The notes below the pieces were generated by a model, which saw nothing but the letters and a program-made list of their open reading frames with translations, had not been told where the DNA came from and did not search any database. A stretch of 64,000 bases of DNA, from contig NZ_JACOFV010000002.1 of the NCBI RefSeq assembly GCF_014284255.1, forward strand, positions 346,401-410,400, written 5' to 3'. Position numbers and translations under genes: made by a program. Below are positions 17,539 to 27,365 of this stretch, piece by piece. Position 1 is the first letter of the stretch. Each line of letters opens with the position of its first letter. Origin of the DNA: Cognatundibacterium jejuense (GTDB taxonomy: Bacteria; Pseudomonadota; Gammaproteobacteria; Burkholderiales; Burkholderiaceae_D).

Positions 17539-18696
17539 TTATTTTGACAAGACAATATGACCGTCTTTCGCTTCGCCCATTACTGGCACACCGGCTTTAA
17601 TCGCTTCGTGATCATCGTGGGTAAATGGTTTGTTGTAAGTCATCACAACGCCATCAACTTTTTCAGTCAGGTTCTCTAAAGCCTCGCGTACTTTTGGTCC
17701 ATCCGTCGTACCTGCCTGCTTCATTGCTGCTGCCAAGAGATAAATCGAGTCATATCCTTGCGCTGCAGAAACTGGTGAGGGAATACGATCAATTTTGTAG
17801 GTTTTTTGGTAGGCCTCGATGAAGGCTTTACGTTTTGGTGTATTTGGATCTTGGATAAAGGTTTGTGGCATGGTTGCACCATTGCCATTTTTACCTGCGT
17901 TATCAAGGAAGTTACCCATCGACAAAGTCCAGCTGCCGATCATCGGGACTTTCCAACCCAGTTTTTCCATACCATTAGCGATCTGTGCTAATTCAGGACC
18001 GATACCATAAGTGAGAATGGCTTGTGCGCCCGCTTGCTTAGCTTTGAGCAACTGCGCTGTCATATCTACATCTTTGATATTAAATTTTTCAACGGCGACA
18101 GGTTTAATCCCTTTTGCGTTTAAAGTTCTTTCCAGATCTTCACGTCCGAGTTGGCCGTAGTTTGTGGAGTCAGCCAGAATCGCGACTTTAGTCAATTTAC
18201 GCTTAACGATAGCCTCTTCTACGATCATCGCCGACTGCACGGTGTCGTTAGCAGCATTCCGGAAAATATAGTTATCCGGAAACTCAGGTGCATTAAATTG
18301 TTTTGTGACGATAGATCCTGTCGCAACATTATCCATGACCGGAATTTTGGCAGCCTGATAAAAACGCTGAGAGGCAATGGCTACGCCGGTATTGATATAT
18401 CCAACTGTAGCAACAACTCTTTCTTTATTAATCAATTCTTGTGCAACTTGCACACCTCGTTCATTTTTCGCCTCATCATCACGTTCGACCATTTGTAACT
18501 GCCGACCCAACACACCACCCTTCGCATTGATTTCTGCCACAGCCAATTTGACGCCATCGCGCATAGATATACCCATCGGTGCGGAGCCACCGGTAAATGG
18601 ACCAGCCACACCAATTTTAATAGGTTCAGCAGCAATACCAGCCATTGACCAGCTTACCAGTGTGGTCGCAATCAGTGTTTTCATTTTGTAGGACAT
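17539..18696 (-). CDS. livK: Branched-chain amino acid ABC transporter substrate-binding protein
   Basis: 385 residues. A signal peptide ends near SMAGIAA, followed by EPIKIGVAGPFTGGSAPMG, the opening of the LivJ/LivK periplasmic-binding-protein type 1 fold; GVLGRQLQMVERDDEAKNERG is also typical. It should bind leucine, isoleucine, valine or a related ligand in the periplasm; exact specificity cannot be read. The ATG at 18696 has GGAGA 6 bases upstream; one at 18684 is a weaker choice. First gene of the liv operon. Confidence 0.93.
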   Translation of the reverse strand: MSYKMKTLIATTLVSWSMAGIAAEPIKIGVAGPFTGGSAPMGISMRDGVKLAVAEINAKGGVLGRQLQMVERDDEAKNERGVQVAQELINKERVVATVGYINTGVAIASQRFYQAAKIPVMDNVATGSIVTKQFNAPEFPDNYIFRNAANDTVQSAMIVEEAIVKRKLTKVAILADSTNYGQLGREDLERTLNAKGIKPVAVEKFNIKDVDMTAQLLKAKQAGAQAILTYGIGPELAQIANGMEKLGWKVPMIGSWTLSMGNFLDNAGKNGNGATMPQTFIQDPNTPKRKAFIEAYQKTYKIDRIPSPVSAAQGYDSIYLLAAAMKQAGTTDGPKVREALENLTEKVDGVVMTYNKPFTHDDHEAIKAGVPVMGEAKDGHIVLSK

Positions 18697-18737
18697 GTTG
18701 GTCTCCGATATGTGAATGTAAATCTTTTTATTGATTT

Positions 18738-18768
18738 ATTGTAGGGCAAACAGCGGCATCTCAGTCAA
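18738..18768 (-). promoter_or_regulatory. Candidate promoter of the liv operon
   Basis: Minus-strand TTGACT (18763-18768) and TACAAT (18738-18743) separated by 19 bp, 42 bases before the start codon. Both hexamers are good but the spacing is 2 bp longer than ideal. Confidence 0.5.
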
Positions 18769-18856
18769 AAAATAACCCGGCGAAATAATCTTTATCATTT
18801 CAAATGCGCTGTGCTTGTGCGATAACTTACCAGAAAAAATGATACTGCGTTGCAAC

Positions 18857-18888
18857 ATTATCTACGTAAGTAAAACTACGTAGATAAT
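18857..18888. repeat. Perfect 12-bp inverted repeat
   Basis: ATTATCTACGTA (18857-18868), 8-base loop, TACGTAGATAAT (18877-18888). GCAAC / GTTGC arms further out (18852-18856 and 18896-18900) extend the symmetry. It lies about 100 bases upstream of the candidate liv promoter. Confidence 0.7.
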
Positions 18889-18971
18889 ATTTCTTGTTGC
18901 AAGAGCTAACTTGGCGCTCTGCGGTCAGTGCAAAACCGCAGGAAAAAATGTCTTTTTTATGGCTTTTGATA

Positions 18972-19006
18972 TGTGTTGCGCTAGCCTTTTCAGCCAGCGC
19001 AACACA
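18972..19006 (-). terminator. Stem-loop after the DUF4197 gene
   Basis: TGTGTTGCGCT (18972-18982) pairs perfectly with AGCGCAACACA (18996-19006), starting 9 bases after the DUF4197 stop codon. The T run (ATTTTT) is on the plus-strand side, so it is an atypical terminator for the minus-strand gene. Confidence 0.55.
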
Positions 19007-19015
19007 ATTTTTACA

Positions 19016-19726
19016 TTACTTCAGCAAACTAAAAACTTTGCTAATCGCTGCGCTACCAGCGGCAACTGGGTCGCGACGAATTTCTTTCTCTTCTTCACCG
19101 ATCATCAAAAACAAACCATCGAGGGCCTTCTGTGTAACATAACCCTCAACGGTCGCCTCTTGTTCCGGAACGACGCCAAATTTTTGTGCTTGCCCCATCA
19201 CCGCATTGTATTTTGACGATAAGCCCGCTTTGTCAGTGACGCCTTTCACCAGGGGCAAAAATTTAACCGACAATGGCGCTGCCGTTTTCTGTTTAAAGAA
19301 GTCAGTCACCGAAGTTTCGCCACCGGTCAAAATATTTTTTGCATCAGTCAGACTCATCGATTTGACGGCATTAACCAACAAGGGTTTTGCCATAGGCACT
19401 GCGGCTTCAGCGGCACGATTCATAGAAACGACTAATTCATCGAGTTGTTGGCCTTTCCCTGTCATCTTCAAAATTGGCATAGCTTTTTCCAGCACGGACG
19501 GGAGTTGAATTTTTACCTTATCATTATTCAAGAATCCATTTTCCACACCAAGCTTGCTCACGGCTACAGCCGAACCTTTATCCAATGCCGCTTTCAGGCC
19601 TGCACTAGCATCCTGGTTGCTCAAATCGTTCAAGGACAAGGCATGCGCAGATATTGCCACCCCGACTAACATACAAGCTACTGCGCGACGAGAAAACGAA
19701 AGAGGAATTGAGCGTTGAAGTTTCAT
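19016..19726 (-). CDS. DUF4197 domain-containing protein
   Basis: 236 residues. A signal peptide (about residues 1-29, ending ISAHA) is followed by LSLNDLSNQDASAGLKAALDKGS, the characteristic opening of DUF4197 proteins; the domain covers almost all of the mature protein, ending in SAAISKVFSLLK. Periplasmic location is predicted; function is unknown. CGGAGA lies 7 bases before the ATG. It is the gene after dgt on the same strand, 60 bases away. Confidence 0.88.
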   Translation of the reverse strand: MKLQRSIPLSFSRRAVACMLVGVAISAHALSLNDLSNQDASAGLKAALDKGSAVAVSKLGVENGFLNNDKVKIQLPSVLEKAMPILKMTGKGQQLDELVVSMNRAAEAAVPMAKPLLVNAVKSMSLTDAKNILTGGETSVTDFFKQKTAAPLSVKFLPLVKGVTDKAGLSSKYNAVMGQAQKFGVVPEQEATVEGYVTQKALDGLFLMIGEEEKEIRRDPVAAGSAAISKVFSLLK

Positions 19727-19786
19727 AACAATCTCCGAAGAAAAATTAAATTAAATTAGGGATGAATCAAGAGCGAAGTTTTGGTC

Positions 19787-20941
19787 TCAAATTTCATCAA
19801 TTGAAAACAGTCGCCGATGTTCACGAATGGCATAGCGATCCGTCATGCCAGCAATGTAATCAGCAATTTTTCGAGCTTGCATCAGGACTTTTTTCTGCTC
19901 ATCTTCCGCCGCTTTTATTTGATAATCTGGTGGTAATAAATTTGGTTCTGTCATTAATGCGTCGAATAATTCATGAATAATCCGCCGCGCTTTAGACATC
20001 ATGCGGTTCACCTGGTAATGCCGGTAAAGATGTTGATGTAAAAAGTGTTTCAGAACTTTTGCTTCTTGAAATTGCGCATCTGAGAAACCAATCATTTTCC
20101 CCATGCTTCGCACATCATCGACTGATTGTGGAGCGTGCTCTTGGATGCGCGCCGAGGAGGTCTTAATCAGATCAGTGATCAACGTATTAATCATGCGACG
20201 AATTGTTTCCGAAATAGCCCGACGCCCGGACAACCCCGGGTAGGCGGCTTCGACCTCCGCTCTATGCCGGGCAAAGATATCAACCTCTAGCAATTGCTTT
20301 TCGGTAATCAAGCCCGAGCGCAGACCGTCATCAATGTCATGGTTGTTGTACGCAATTTCGTCAGCCAGATTGGTCAATTGCGCTTCTAGTCCGGGCTGTG
20401 ACTTTTGAATGAAACGTTTTCCAAGATCGCCTAAAGTTTCTGCATTATTGACTGAGCAATGTTTGAGTATACCTTCGCGGGTTTCAAAGCAAAGATTGAG
20501 ACCATCAAATGCGGCATACCGCTCTTCGAGCTTATCAACTATACGCAGACTTTGCAGATTATGTTCAAAGCCACCGTATGGTTGCATACATGCATTGAGC
20601 GCATCTTGTCCAGCGTGACCGAAAGGCGTATGACCAAGATCATGTGCAAGTGCAATCGCTTCCACCAAGTCTTCATTCAAACGTAAGTTTCTCGCGATGG
20701 AACGCCCAATTTGTGCGACCTCTAAACTATGCGTCAAACGGGTACGAAACAAGTCTCCTTCATGATTTACAAAAACCTGCGTCTTATACTCAAGTCGTCG
20801 AAACGCGGAGCAGTGGATAATTCGATCGCGATCACGCTGAAATTCACTACGCGAACTAGACGTTGGCTCAATAAAAAGCCGCCCTCGCGAAGTTGCAGAT
20901 TGGGCGGCATATGGCGCTAGATGGTGGTCGCTAAAGATCAT
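19787..20941 (-). CDS. dgt: Deoxyguanosinetriphosphate triphosphohydrolase-like protein
   Basis: 384 residues. HD-domain hydrolase that splits dNTPs into deoxynucleoside and triphosphate. [35 protein letters not shown] and the metal-binding HD pair in [14 protein letters not shown] are the family marks; [12 protein letters not shown] is the later conserved block. At 384 residues it is the shorter Dgt-like class rather than the 505-residue E. coli form. It starts two bases after the aroKB stop, so it is surely co-transcribed. Confidence 0.94.
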   Translation of the reverse strand: MIFSDHHLAPYAAQSATSRGRLFIEPTSSSRSEFQRDRDRIIHCSAFRRLEYKTQVFVNHEGDLFRTRLTHSLEVAQIGRSIARNLRLNEDLVEAIALAHDLGHTPFGHAGQDALNACMQPYGGFEHNLQSLRIVDKLEERYAAFDGLNLCFETREGILKHCSVNNAETLGDLGKRFIQKSQPGLEAQLTNLADEIAYNNHDIDDGLRSGLITEKQLLEVDIFARHRAEVEAAYPGLSGRRAISETIRRMINTLITDLIKTSSARIQEHAPQSVDDVRSMGKMIGFSDAQFQEAKVLKHFLHQHLYRHYQVNRMMSKARRIIHELFDALMTEPNLLPPDYQIKAAEDEQKKVLMQARKIADYIAGMTDRYAIREHRRLFSIDEI

Positions 20942-20943
20942 CG

Positions 20944-22596
20944 CTATTCTAAAATGCAGTGACGTAAAGTTTCTAATAAAACTGCTTCCGGTACACTAGT
21001 TATTATTGCTGTTCCTAACGGCTTAAGCAGGATAAATTTGATTTTCCCACCCTCATTTTTCTTATCGACTTCCATCAATTCCAGCCAGCGTTGCTCACCG
21101 AGATCGGGCGCAATGACCGGTAAACCAGCATCTGCAATCAATTGCTTTATCCGTGTCTTACTGACAAAATCAATATAACCAAGGCGGAACGATAACTCCG
21201 CAGCCATTACCATACCACAACCGACAGCAGCTCCATGCAACCAGGTACCGAAGCCTAAGCCTGCTTCAATCGCGTGACCAAACGTGTGTCCAAAATTGAG
21301 AATCGCACGCAAACCACCTTCACGTTCATCTTGTTGCACGACGTTGGCTTTGATCTCACAAGAGCGTGCTATGACGTAGGCAAGAGCGTCAGGATCTTTG
21401 GCACGCAATCTGGACATATTTTGCTCTAACCACTGAAAAAATCCAGTATCAATGATTGCGCCATGTTTGATGACTTCTGCTAGTCCTGCTGACAACTCCT
21501 CATCCGGTAAAGTATTCAATGTCGACGTATCCGCTATCACAGATTGCGGCTGGTAAAACGCACCGATCATATTTTTACCCAAAGGATGATTGATGCCAGT
21601 TTTACCGCCAACCGAAGAATCCACCTGCGACAATAAGGTTGTAGGAATTTGAATAAATGGAATTCCACGCATGTAGGTTGCAGCGGCAAATCCCGTCATA
21701 TCGCCGATCACACCTCCACCTAAAGCAATCAAAGTAGTTTTACGGTCGCACTTATTGGCCAACAAATGATCAAAAATCAGATTCAGATGTTCCCAATTTT
21801 TATGCACTTCACCATCTGGCAAAATGACCGCACTACAAGCTTTACCCAGTGCCTTAAACTGCGCTTCCAAGCCTTCCAGATATAGGGGCGCAACCACCGT
21901 ATTAGTAACAATCACAACATGTTGGCCACGGATTTTTTCGGCTAACAAAGCCGCATTACTTAGTAGCTCCTGGCCAATAGAAATCGAGTAGCTACGCTCC
22001 CCGAGATGAAGGTTCAAAACCTGTATATTGCCGCTTTCTACAGAGTGCATGCCAGATTCATGAGCTTGAAAATATGTTTCCACATGGGTTTTCGGTAATT
22101 TTTCGAGGATACTTTGTACCAGATGCTGTACGTTTGGACGGCCAGTCTCAATAATTAAATGAGCCGCCTGCTGATAAAGAGGATGACGCTCCGCCTCTAA
22201 TTCTTCCAGCTTTTTACGCGGATCGGCAGTGCGCAACAACGGACGATTTTTATCGTTCCGAGTACGTTGCAAGATACTGTTAATGCCAGCACGTAAATAG
22301 ATTACAGTACCACGTTCGTGCAGGTACCGCAGACTGTCAGGGTTTAATACGGCTCCGCCACCAGTCGCCAAAACAATTCCACTTTGGGCAGTTAAATCGC
22401 GGATGACATCCGCTTCGCGTTGACGAAAACTAGCTTCACCTTCTATCTCAAAAATCACAGGAATTGAGACACCGGTTCGTGCCTCAATCTCGTGATCAGA
22501 ATCAATAAAACGTTTATTCAGTTTTCTTGCCAGGGCCCGACCGACTGTCGTCTTGCCGGACCCCATAAGACCTACTAAGAAAATATTGCCAGACAT
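20944..22596 (-). CDS. aroKB: Fused shikimate kinase / 3-dehydroquinate synthase (AroKB)
   Basis: 550 residues in one frame. Residues 1-170 are a complete shikimate kinase (Walker [12 protein letters not shown], shikimate site DSDHEIE and ATGGGAVL). Residues about 190-550 are a complete dehydroquinate synthase (NAD site [43 protein letters not shown], metal-binding histidines in [11 protein letters not shown]). The enzymes catalyse steps 5 and 2 of the shikimate pathway. The genes are usually adjacent but separate. The linker is about 20 residues; an ATG at 22050 inside it could in theory start a separate AroB but has no ribosome-binding site. Downstream of the pil genes, a common proteobacterial arrangement. 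Confidence 0.95.
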   Translation of the reverse strand: MSGNIFLVGLMGSGKTTVGRALARKLNKRFIDSDHEIEARTGVSIPVIFEIEGEASFRQREADVIRDLTAQSGIVLATGGGAVLNPDSLRYLHERGTVIYLRAGINSILQRTRNDKNRPLLRTADPRKKLEELEAERHPLYQQAAHLIIETGRPNVQHLVQSILEKLPKTHVETYFQAHESGMHSVESGNIQVLNLHLGERSYSISIGQELLSNAALLAEKIRGQHVVIVTNTVVAPLYLEGLEAQFKALGKACSAVILPDGEVHKNWEHLNLIFDHLLANKCDRKTTLIALGGGVIGDMTGFAAATYMRGIPFIQIPTTLLSQVDSSVGGKTGINHPLGKNMIGAFYQPQSVIADTSTLNTLPDEELSAGLAEVIKHGAIIDTGFFQWLEQNMSRLRAKDPDALAYVIARSCEIKANVVQQDEREGGLRAILNFGHTFGHAIEAGLGFGTWLHGAAVGCGMVMAAELSFRLGYIDFVSKTRIKQLIADAGLPVIAPDLGEQRWLELMEVDKKNEGGKIKFILLKPLGTAIITSVPEAVLLETLRHCILE

Positions 22597-22677
22597 CGCA
22601 ATTTCCCGGGCAAATTAAATTCAGCGCCTGGACACTTACAAAGTCTCCTGCACAACTTTTTCAACAACAAAACTACG

Positions 22678-25155
22678 CTAGCAACCTGGCAATATTTTCA
22701 TATTACTAGTAGCGACCGCATTTGCTGCATCAATCACAGTAAACGTCACTGTTACCGGGGACGAACTTCCAGTACAGAAATTACCGGATGAGGTCACGTT
22801 CGCACCTGCAACAGTCAACTGGGTCAAAGTCGGTGCCGTCGCTGCGGGGAAAAATCCTGCAGTGACCGTTGTATTTGGCGTAATAGTTGTATAAGTCGCT
22901 GGCGTTGTAAATACTTGATAAGGTGAAGTACCTCCATTGACAGTCAACGCAGGAATAGCACCAGAATACGTGGACAAAATCGACCATGATTGAGGTGTTA
23001 TAGACAAGGTCGTTGGGAGCTTAGCTGCGATCGCAGAAATGGTTATCTGTTGTGCATTACCATTTTTATCATTAACTAAAATAATTACGCCTGATGATGA
23101 AACGGCTCCCATCGTTGCTGAGAATGTCCCATTCGTAATATTGGAACCGTTATTGACATTTGCTAACGACGGGTTATTTGACGTTGCAGTATATGGTGCC
23201 GTACCGCCAGTCACCACAAAATTCAGGGTATCACCAACGAATGCCTGAGCCACTGTAGCCGGTGCAACGCTCATAGTTGAACTCGTTGTACCGACAACCG
23301 TTACATTTGTTGAAACTTTTCCGCCGTTACTATCAACAACGTTAACCGCTATTGGTCCGCCTGGGGAAACCCCAGTGATTACCAGTGAATTCGTATTGCC
23401 GCTTGTTGGAACAGTCGCCGTGACCACTGAACTGTTAGCTGAAGACGCTGTATAAGGAGGAACTCCGCCACCCAGCACATAGGTTCCGGTATTGTTAGAA
23501 GTTACCCCAAGCGAAATAGCACTTGGCGCCGATGTATAAAATGATATAGCCGTGCTAGTACCAACAGTGACACTAATAGTTACTGGCTTCGATCCCGCGG
23601 AGTCATTGATTACCACATTGGATGTTCCGGCAGTAATGCCTTGAACTGTATATGTGCCGCCACTCAACGATACTGTCGCAATCGATGTGTTGCTACTCAC
23701 TACACTATAAGGTGGGACACCACCAAATATCTGATATTGCGGAGCCAATGCTGCTGACGATATTTGAATATTCACGGCAGTTGGCGCCGTGGTGTAAAGC
23801 GCATTTGTTGACCCACCCGAAACTGTCACTGTGATTAAGGGTAAAGCTGTACCTGTTGCATCCTTAATTGTTACTGTTGCGGTACCAGATGCAAGTCCAG
23901 TTAAGGTCAGCGAAGTACCGCTGGTCGTCGCTGTTAATACTGTTGAATTATTGCTCACTGCGGTATATGGCGCGACACCACCACCAATAAAATAGCTCGC
24001 AACCGCACCTGTTACGCTCGCTCCACCAGTGGTCAGAGTAATCGCGACTGGCGCGGTGGTAAATAGAGGCGTGACTGAACCAGTTACGGTTACACTAATT
24101 TGTACAGAATTGCCGCTCGTATCAGTCACATTGACAGTGGTAGAACCCGCACCGACTGGTGTAATGATAAATGAACTGCTATTGGTTGCGTTAATACTTG
24201 CCGTAGCAACTGCGTTATTCGCACTATTAACAGCGTACGTCTGACTACCGCCACCAATAGTAAAATTCACTGGATTAGATCCAGCTCCAAGCGTAATTGC
24301 ACCAGGAGCGGAAGTGAATAACTTCGAAGAAGATCCTACCTGAACTGCTATCGTCACGGAATTTGATAATGAATCCTGGACGATGATATTCGCTTGTCCA
24401 AGAGAAACGCCAGTTACCGTCAAAGTCCCCCCTACAACATTTGCTGTGACCACGCCTTGATTACTACTTCCGACCGCATATGGAGCGGTGCCCCCTTGAA
24501 CTGTATAGGTCGTTGAACTACCAACACCAACAGTAATACTTGTACCTGCTGTTGTCGAAAGAGTACCTGATACACTGCCAACCGTGACGGTGATTTTTAC
24601 CGAAGCACCCAAAGTGTCTGTCACCGTAACAATTGCTGTTCCGGTCGAAATACCAGCAATTGCGAATGTATTTCCAGTAGAAACTGCACTGACAGCGGCA
24701 ACTGATGTACTGCTGCTTGTCACCGTATAAATACCACTACCACCGCCAATTTGAATAGGTGTGGAAGTAGCTCCAACTCCAACAGTCATCGTTGCTGCAG
24801 AAGTATATAAAGCTAAACCAGTACCTATTGTTATAGAAATGGAAACTTTTGTATTTGCGGCATCTGTAACCACAACGGTTGCTGAACCACTGCCAGTTGC
24901 TGTAATCGTTAAAATATCCTGCGATACACTTGTCGTCAGTATAGAAATGATACTTGAACTAGCTGTATAAGATGGTACTCCACCACTAACTTTATAGGTT
25001 ACGGTTTGACCAGGAAGTAAATTTATATTTGATGGGGCCGTCGTACCTAAGGGTGATTTAGACCCAGTAGCCCCCGGCGACCCGCCCCCGCCGCCACAGG
25101 CGGACATGAGTGCCAATAACAATAAGCCAGAGATGATCCGGAAGAAGCTTTTCAT
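22678..25155 (-). CDS. Lipoprotein built of nine Ig-like repeats
   Basis: 825 residues. Residues 1-20 are a lipoprotein signal with lipobox LMSAC (acylated Cys20), then a Gly run. The rest is nine tandem units of about 80-110 residues with the pattern (L/F)(Y/F)T(S/T)AP..I.LG, a GGG.PY core, a TLTITG strand and a closing V.D..G..V.I.VTVG strand, which looks like bacterial Ig-like or cadherin-like beta-sandwich domains. The first and last units diverge most; the last holds the only two Cys of the mature chain after Cys20 and could form a disulfide. Composition is very rich in Ser, Thr, Val and Gly. It lies between pilQ and aroKB on the same strand. Likely at the outer membrane or cell surface; partner unknown. 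The start is the ATG at 25155. Confidence 0.85.
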   Translation of the reverse strand: MKSFFRIISGLLLLALMSACGGGGGSPGATGSKSPLGTTAPSNINLLPGQTVTYKVSGGVPSYTASSSIISILTTSVSQDILTITATGSGSATVVVTDAANTKVSISITIGTGLALYTSAATMTVGVGATSTPIQIGGGSGIYTVTSSSTSVAAVSAVSTGNTFAIAGISTGTAIVTVTDTLGASVKITVTVGSVSGTLSTTAGTSITVGVGSSTTYTVQGGTAPYAVGSSNQGVVTANVVGGTLTVTGVSLGQANIIVQDSLSNSVTIAVQVGSSSKLFTSAPGAITLGAGSNPVNFTIGGGSQTYAVNSANNAVATASINATNSSSFIITPVGAGSTTVNVTDTSGNSVQISVTVTGSVTPLFTTAPVAITLTTGGASVTGAVASYFIGGGVAPYTAVSNNSTVLTATTSGTSLTLTGLASGTATVTIKDATGTALPLITVTVSGGSTNALYTTAPTAVNIQISSAALAPQYQIFGGVPPYSVVSSNTSIATVSLSGGTYTVQGITAGTSNVVINDSAGSKPVTISVTVGTSTAISFYTSAPSAISLGVTSNNTGTYVLGGGVPPYTASSANSSVVTATVPTSGNTNSLVITGVSPGGPIAVNVVDSNGGKVSTNVTVVGTTSSTMSVAPATVAQAFVGDTLNFVVTGGTAPYTATSNNPSLANVNNGSNITNGTFSATMGAVSSSGVIILVNDKNGNAQQITISAIAAKLPTTLSITPQSWSILSTYSGAIPALTVNGGTSPYQVFTTPATYTTITPNTTVTAGFFPAATAPTLTQLTVAGANVTSSGNFCTGSSSPVTVTFTVIDAANAVATSNMKILPGC

Positions 25156-25211
25156 GTAACACCTGTAGTTGAGCGAAAGCATTTGTATGGTTCTATTTTA
25201 AAAAGTTAAGG

Positions 25212-27365
25212 TTACTTCAAACCTAAGCGGTCAGTCATAATTTTTGGCGTAATGAAGATCAATAATTCTGTTTTTTGATTACTTTTGCCAGTCGTTTTGA
25301 ATAAATTTCCTAACAACGGAAGGTCACCAAAGAACGGGATTTTAGTCACATTATCTGCTTCGGTTTGCTGGTAAATTCCGCCCAGCACAACTGTGCCTCC
25401 ATTTTCTACTAACACCATGGTCTTTACTTCCTTAGTATTAATTGCAAAACCCATCGTTGTTTGCTGACCAACAGAATCTTTGTGTACTTCCACATCCAAA
25501 ATAATATTTCCGTCAGGCGTAATTTGCGGAGTGACCTCTAGGCGCATGGTCGCTTTTCTAAAAGTAATCGAAGTCGCACCACTTGAGGTTGCAACTTGGT
25601 ACGGCAACTCCGTACCTTGTTCAATAAGTGCTTTCAACTGATCGGCTGTGACAACGCGTGGACTGGAGATGACCTTACCTTTACCATCCGCTTCAAGAGC
25701 AGAGAGTTCAAGATTCAGGAAGCGGTTTGCGGCAGAAGAGAATAAGCTAACAGCCAAACTACCAGGATTTAAACCGCCAATCCCAGCTGCCGGTAAATTC
25801 ACAAATTGAGAGTTTGGTGCATAGCTACCGCTTGTTACTGTTGCCTGACCAGTTTGCTCTCCGACGCCTAAGTAATTTCCGGTCAAAGCGACGCGTTGAT
25901 TGCCACTGACCTGATATCCAGCATTGCCCCCGTTAATTCCTCGCAAATCAGTAAACCCGAGCTTCACGCCAAGATTTTTACTAAAACTGTCGTCTGCTTC
26001 AACGATACGCGCTTCAATCATCACTTGTTTCGAAGCAATATCCGTCTTCTGTATCAGCTTACGAACTTCCTCTATCTTCGAAGGGATATCGGTAATAAAC
26101 AATTGATTAGTGCGAGGTTCAATCACAGCACTACCACGTTTAGACAACAGACGATTTGTGGACTGCCCATCAACACCAAAAACTTGCTTAAACGCTTCGG
26201 CTTTTTGGTAATTGAGTTGGAAAGATTCGGTTTTTAACGGCTCTAAATCCGCAATTTGTGCCTTTTGTTCCAATTCAAGTTTTTCTTTAGTCAGCAACTC
26301 ATCTTTGGGTGCAACCCAGATAACGTTACCATTCTTACGCATATCAAGTCCCTTGATTTGCATAATATTATCCAATGCCTGATCCCATGGGACATCCTTC
26401 AAGCGCAAGGTAATGGTTCCAGTCACCGTATCGCTTGCGATAACGTTCAACCCGCTCACTTCGGCAATAATTTGTAAGATCGCACGAACTTCAATATTCT
26501 GGAAGTTGAAGGACAATTTTTCACCTCGGTAACCTTGCGTACCCTGGGTCAATTTGTTCGGATCTTCTTTAATCGGTTTTACCTCTAAAACAAACTGGGT
26601 ATCGCTTTGATAAGAGCTTTGCTCCCACAGCCCTTTAGGCTCGATCACCATCTGAACATTTTCACCGGATGGCGTTGTGGTGATGGTCTGCACTGGAGAG
26701 CCAAAATCTGCAACATCTAAGCGCCTGCGCAAGACATCCGGCAAACCGACTTTGAGGAAAGTAACGTAAATTTTTTGTCCTTGCTGATGCACATCCACGG
26801 CAACCTGATTCAATGGCAGATCAACGACAACCCGCCCTTCTCCACCGACTCCCCGGCGGAAATCGATATCATGGAGCATAGACTTACTCGACAGTAAAGG
26901 TGTCGAGTCATTATTTACTGGCAACCCTTGAGAGTTTACCGGCGTAGCAATCCCTCCGGATCCGTCAATCGTCACAATCAGAAATTTTCCCTCTATCGTT
27001 GCTGCGTAGTTAAGGGGTTTATTTAAGTTAAAAATCATCCTCGAACGACCAGTCGCTTCAACTAGCGTCACTGTTCTCAGCTCACCTGTATTGATGTCAA
27101 TAGACGTTTTTCCTGTGCCATTTGAGACATCAGCAAAATCCAGAGCAATACGTGCGGGACTGGCTATAGAGAACCCTACCGGCAATTTTGCCAATGGACT
27201 CTTCATAGCGATTTTTACTATGATGTTTGCACCTTGCTGATTAGCAACGATGGATTCGATACTATTTGATTGTGCGAACGCTAACTGGCTTATTCCTACA
27301 AGCAGCAACATACAAGCTCTAACAAACATAGCGCCCCTTTTACTTTTATTTATCAACGCATTCAT
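25212..27365 (-). CDS. pilQ: Type IV pilus secretin PilQ
   Basis: 717 residues. A signal peptide (ending QLAFA) is followed by AMIN domains that bind peptidoglycan (about 35-230), an N0/STN domain (about 290-360; VRAILQIIAEVSGLNVIASD), a secretin N1 domain and the C-terminal secretin barrel (GGTVVLGGIYQQ, PFFGDLPLLGNLFK). It forms the outer-membrane channel for the pilus fibre. The start overlaps the pilP stop by 4 bases. The lipoprotein gene follows 56 bases later. Confidence 0.97.
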   Translation of the reverse strand: MNALINKSKRGAMFVRACMLLLVGISQLAFAQSNSIESIVANQQGANIIVKIAMKSPLAKLPVGFSIASPARIALDFADVSNGTGKTSIDINTGELRTVTLVEATGRSRMIFNLNKPLNYAATIEGKFLIVTIDGSGGIATPVNSQGLPVNNDSTPLLSSKSMLHDIDFRRGVGGEGRVVVDLPLNQVAVDVHQQGQKIYVTFLKVGLPDVLRRRLDVADFGSPVQTITTTPSGENVQMVIEPKGLWEQSSYQSDTQFVLEVKPIKEDPNKLTQGTQGYRGEKLSFNFQNIEVRAILQIIAEVSGLNVIASDTVTGTITLRLKDVPWDQALDNIMQIKGLDMRKNGNVIWVAPKDELLTKEKLELEQKAQIADLEPLKTESFQLNYQKAEAFKQVFGVDGQSTNRLLSKRGSAVIEPRTNQLFITDIPSKIEEVRKLIQKTDIASKQVMIEARIVEADDSFSKNLGVKLGFTDLRGINGGNAGYQVSGNQRVALTGNYLGVGEQTGQATVTSGSYAPNSQFVNLPAAGIGGLNPGSLAVSLFSSAANRFLNLELSALEADGKGKVISSPRVVTADQLKALIEQGTELPYQVATSSGATSITFRKATMRLEVTPQITPDGNIILDVEVHKDSVGQQTTMGFAINTKEVKTMVLVENGGTVVLGGIYQQTEADNVTKIPFFGDLPLLGNLFKTTGKSNQKTELLIFITPKIMTDRLGLK

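Larger units (their letters stand above)
18697..19015. other. Intergenic region with promoter and two stem-loops
   Basis: About 319 bases between the binding-protein gene and the DUF4197 gene, both on the minus strand. It holds a candidate livK promoter (18738-18768), a perfect palindrome (18857-18888) and a stem-loop just after the DUF4197 stop (18972-19006). I see no coding frame. Confidence 0.6.

Noticed and set aside
20944..22596. Frameshift artefact joining aroK and aroB
   Set aside because: Both enzymes are complete, the linker is in frame with normal composition, and no overlapping stop/start pair is present.
22678..25155. DNA-level repeat or integron-like element
   Set aside because: The repetition is at protein level with diverged DNA and a single open frame; it is a multi-domain protein.
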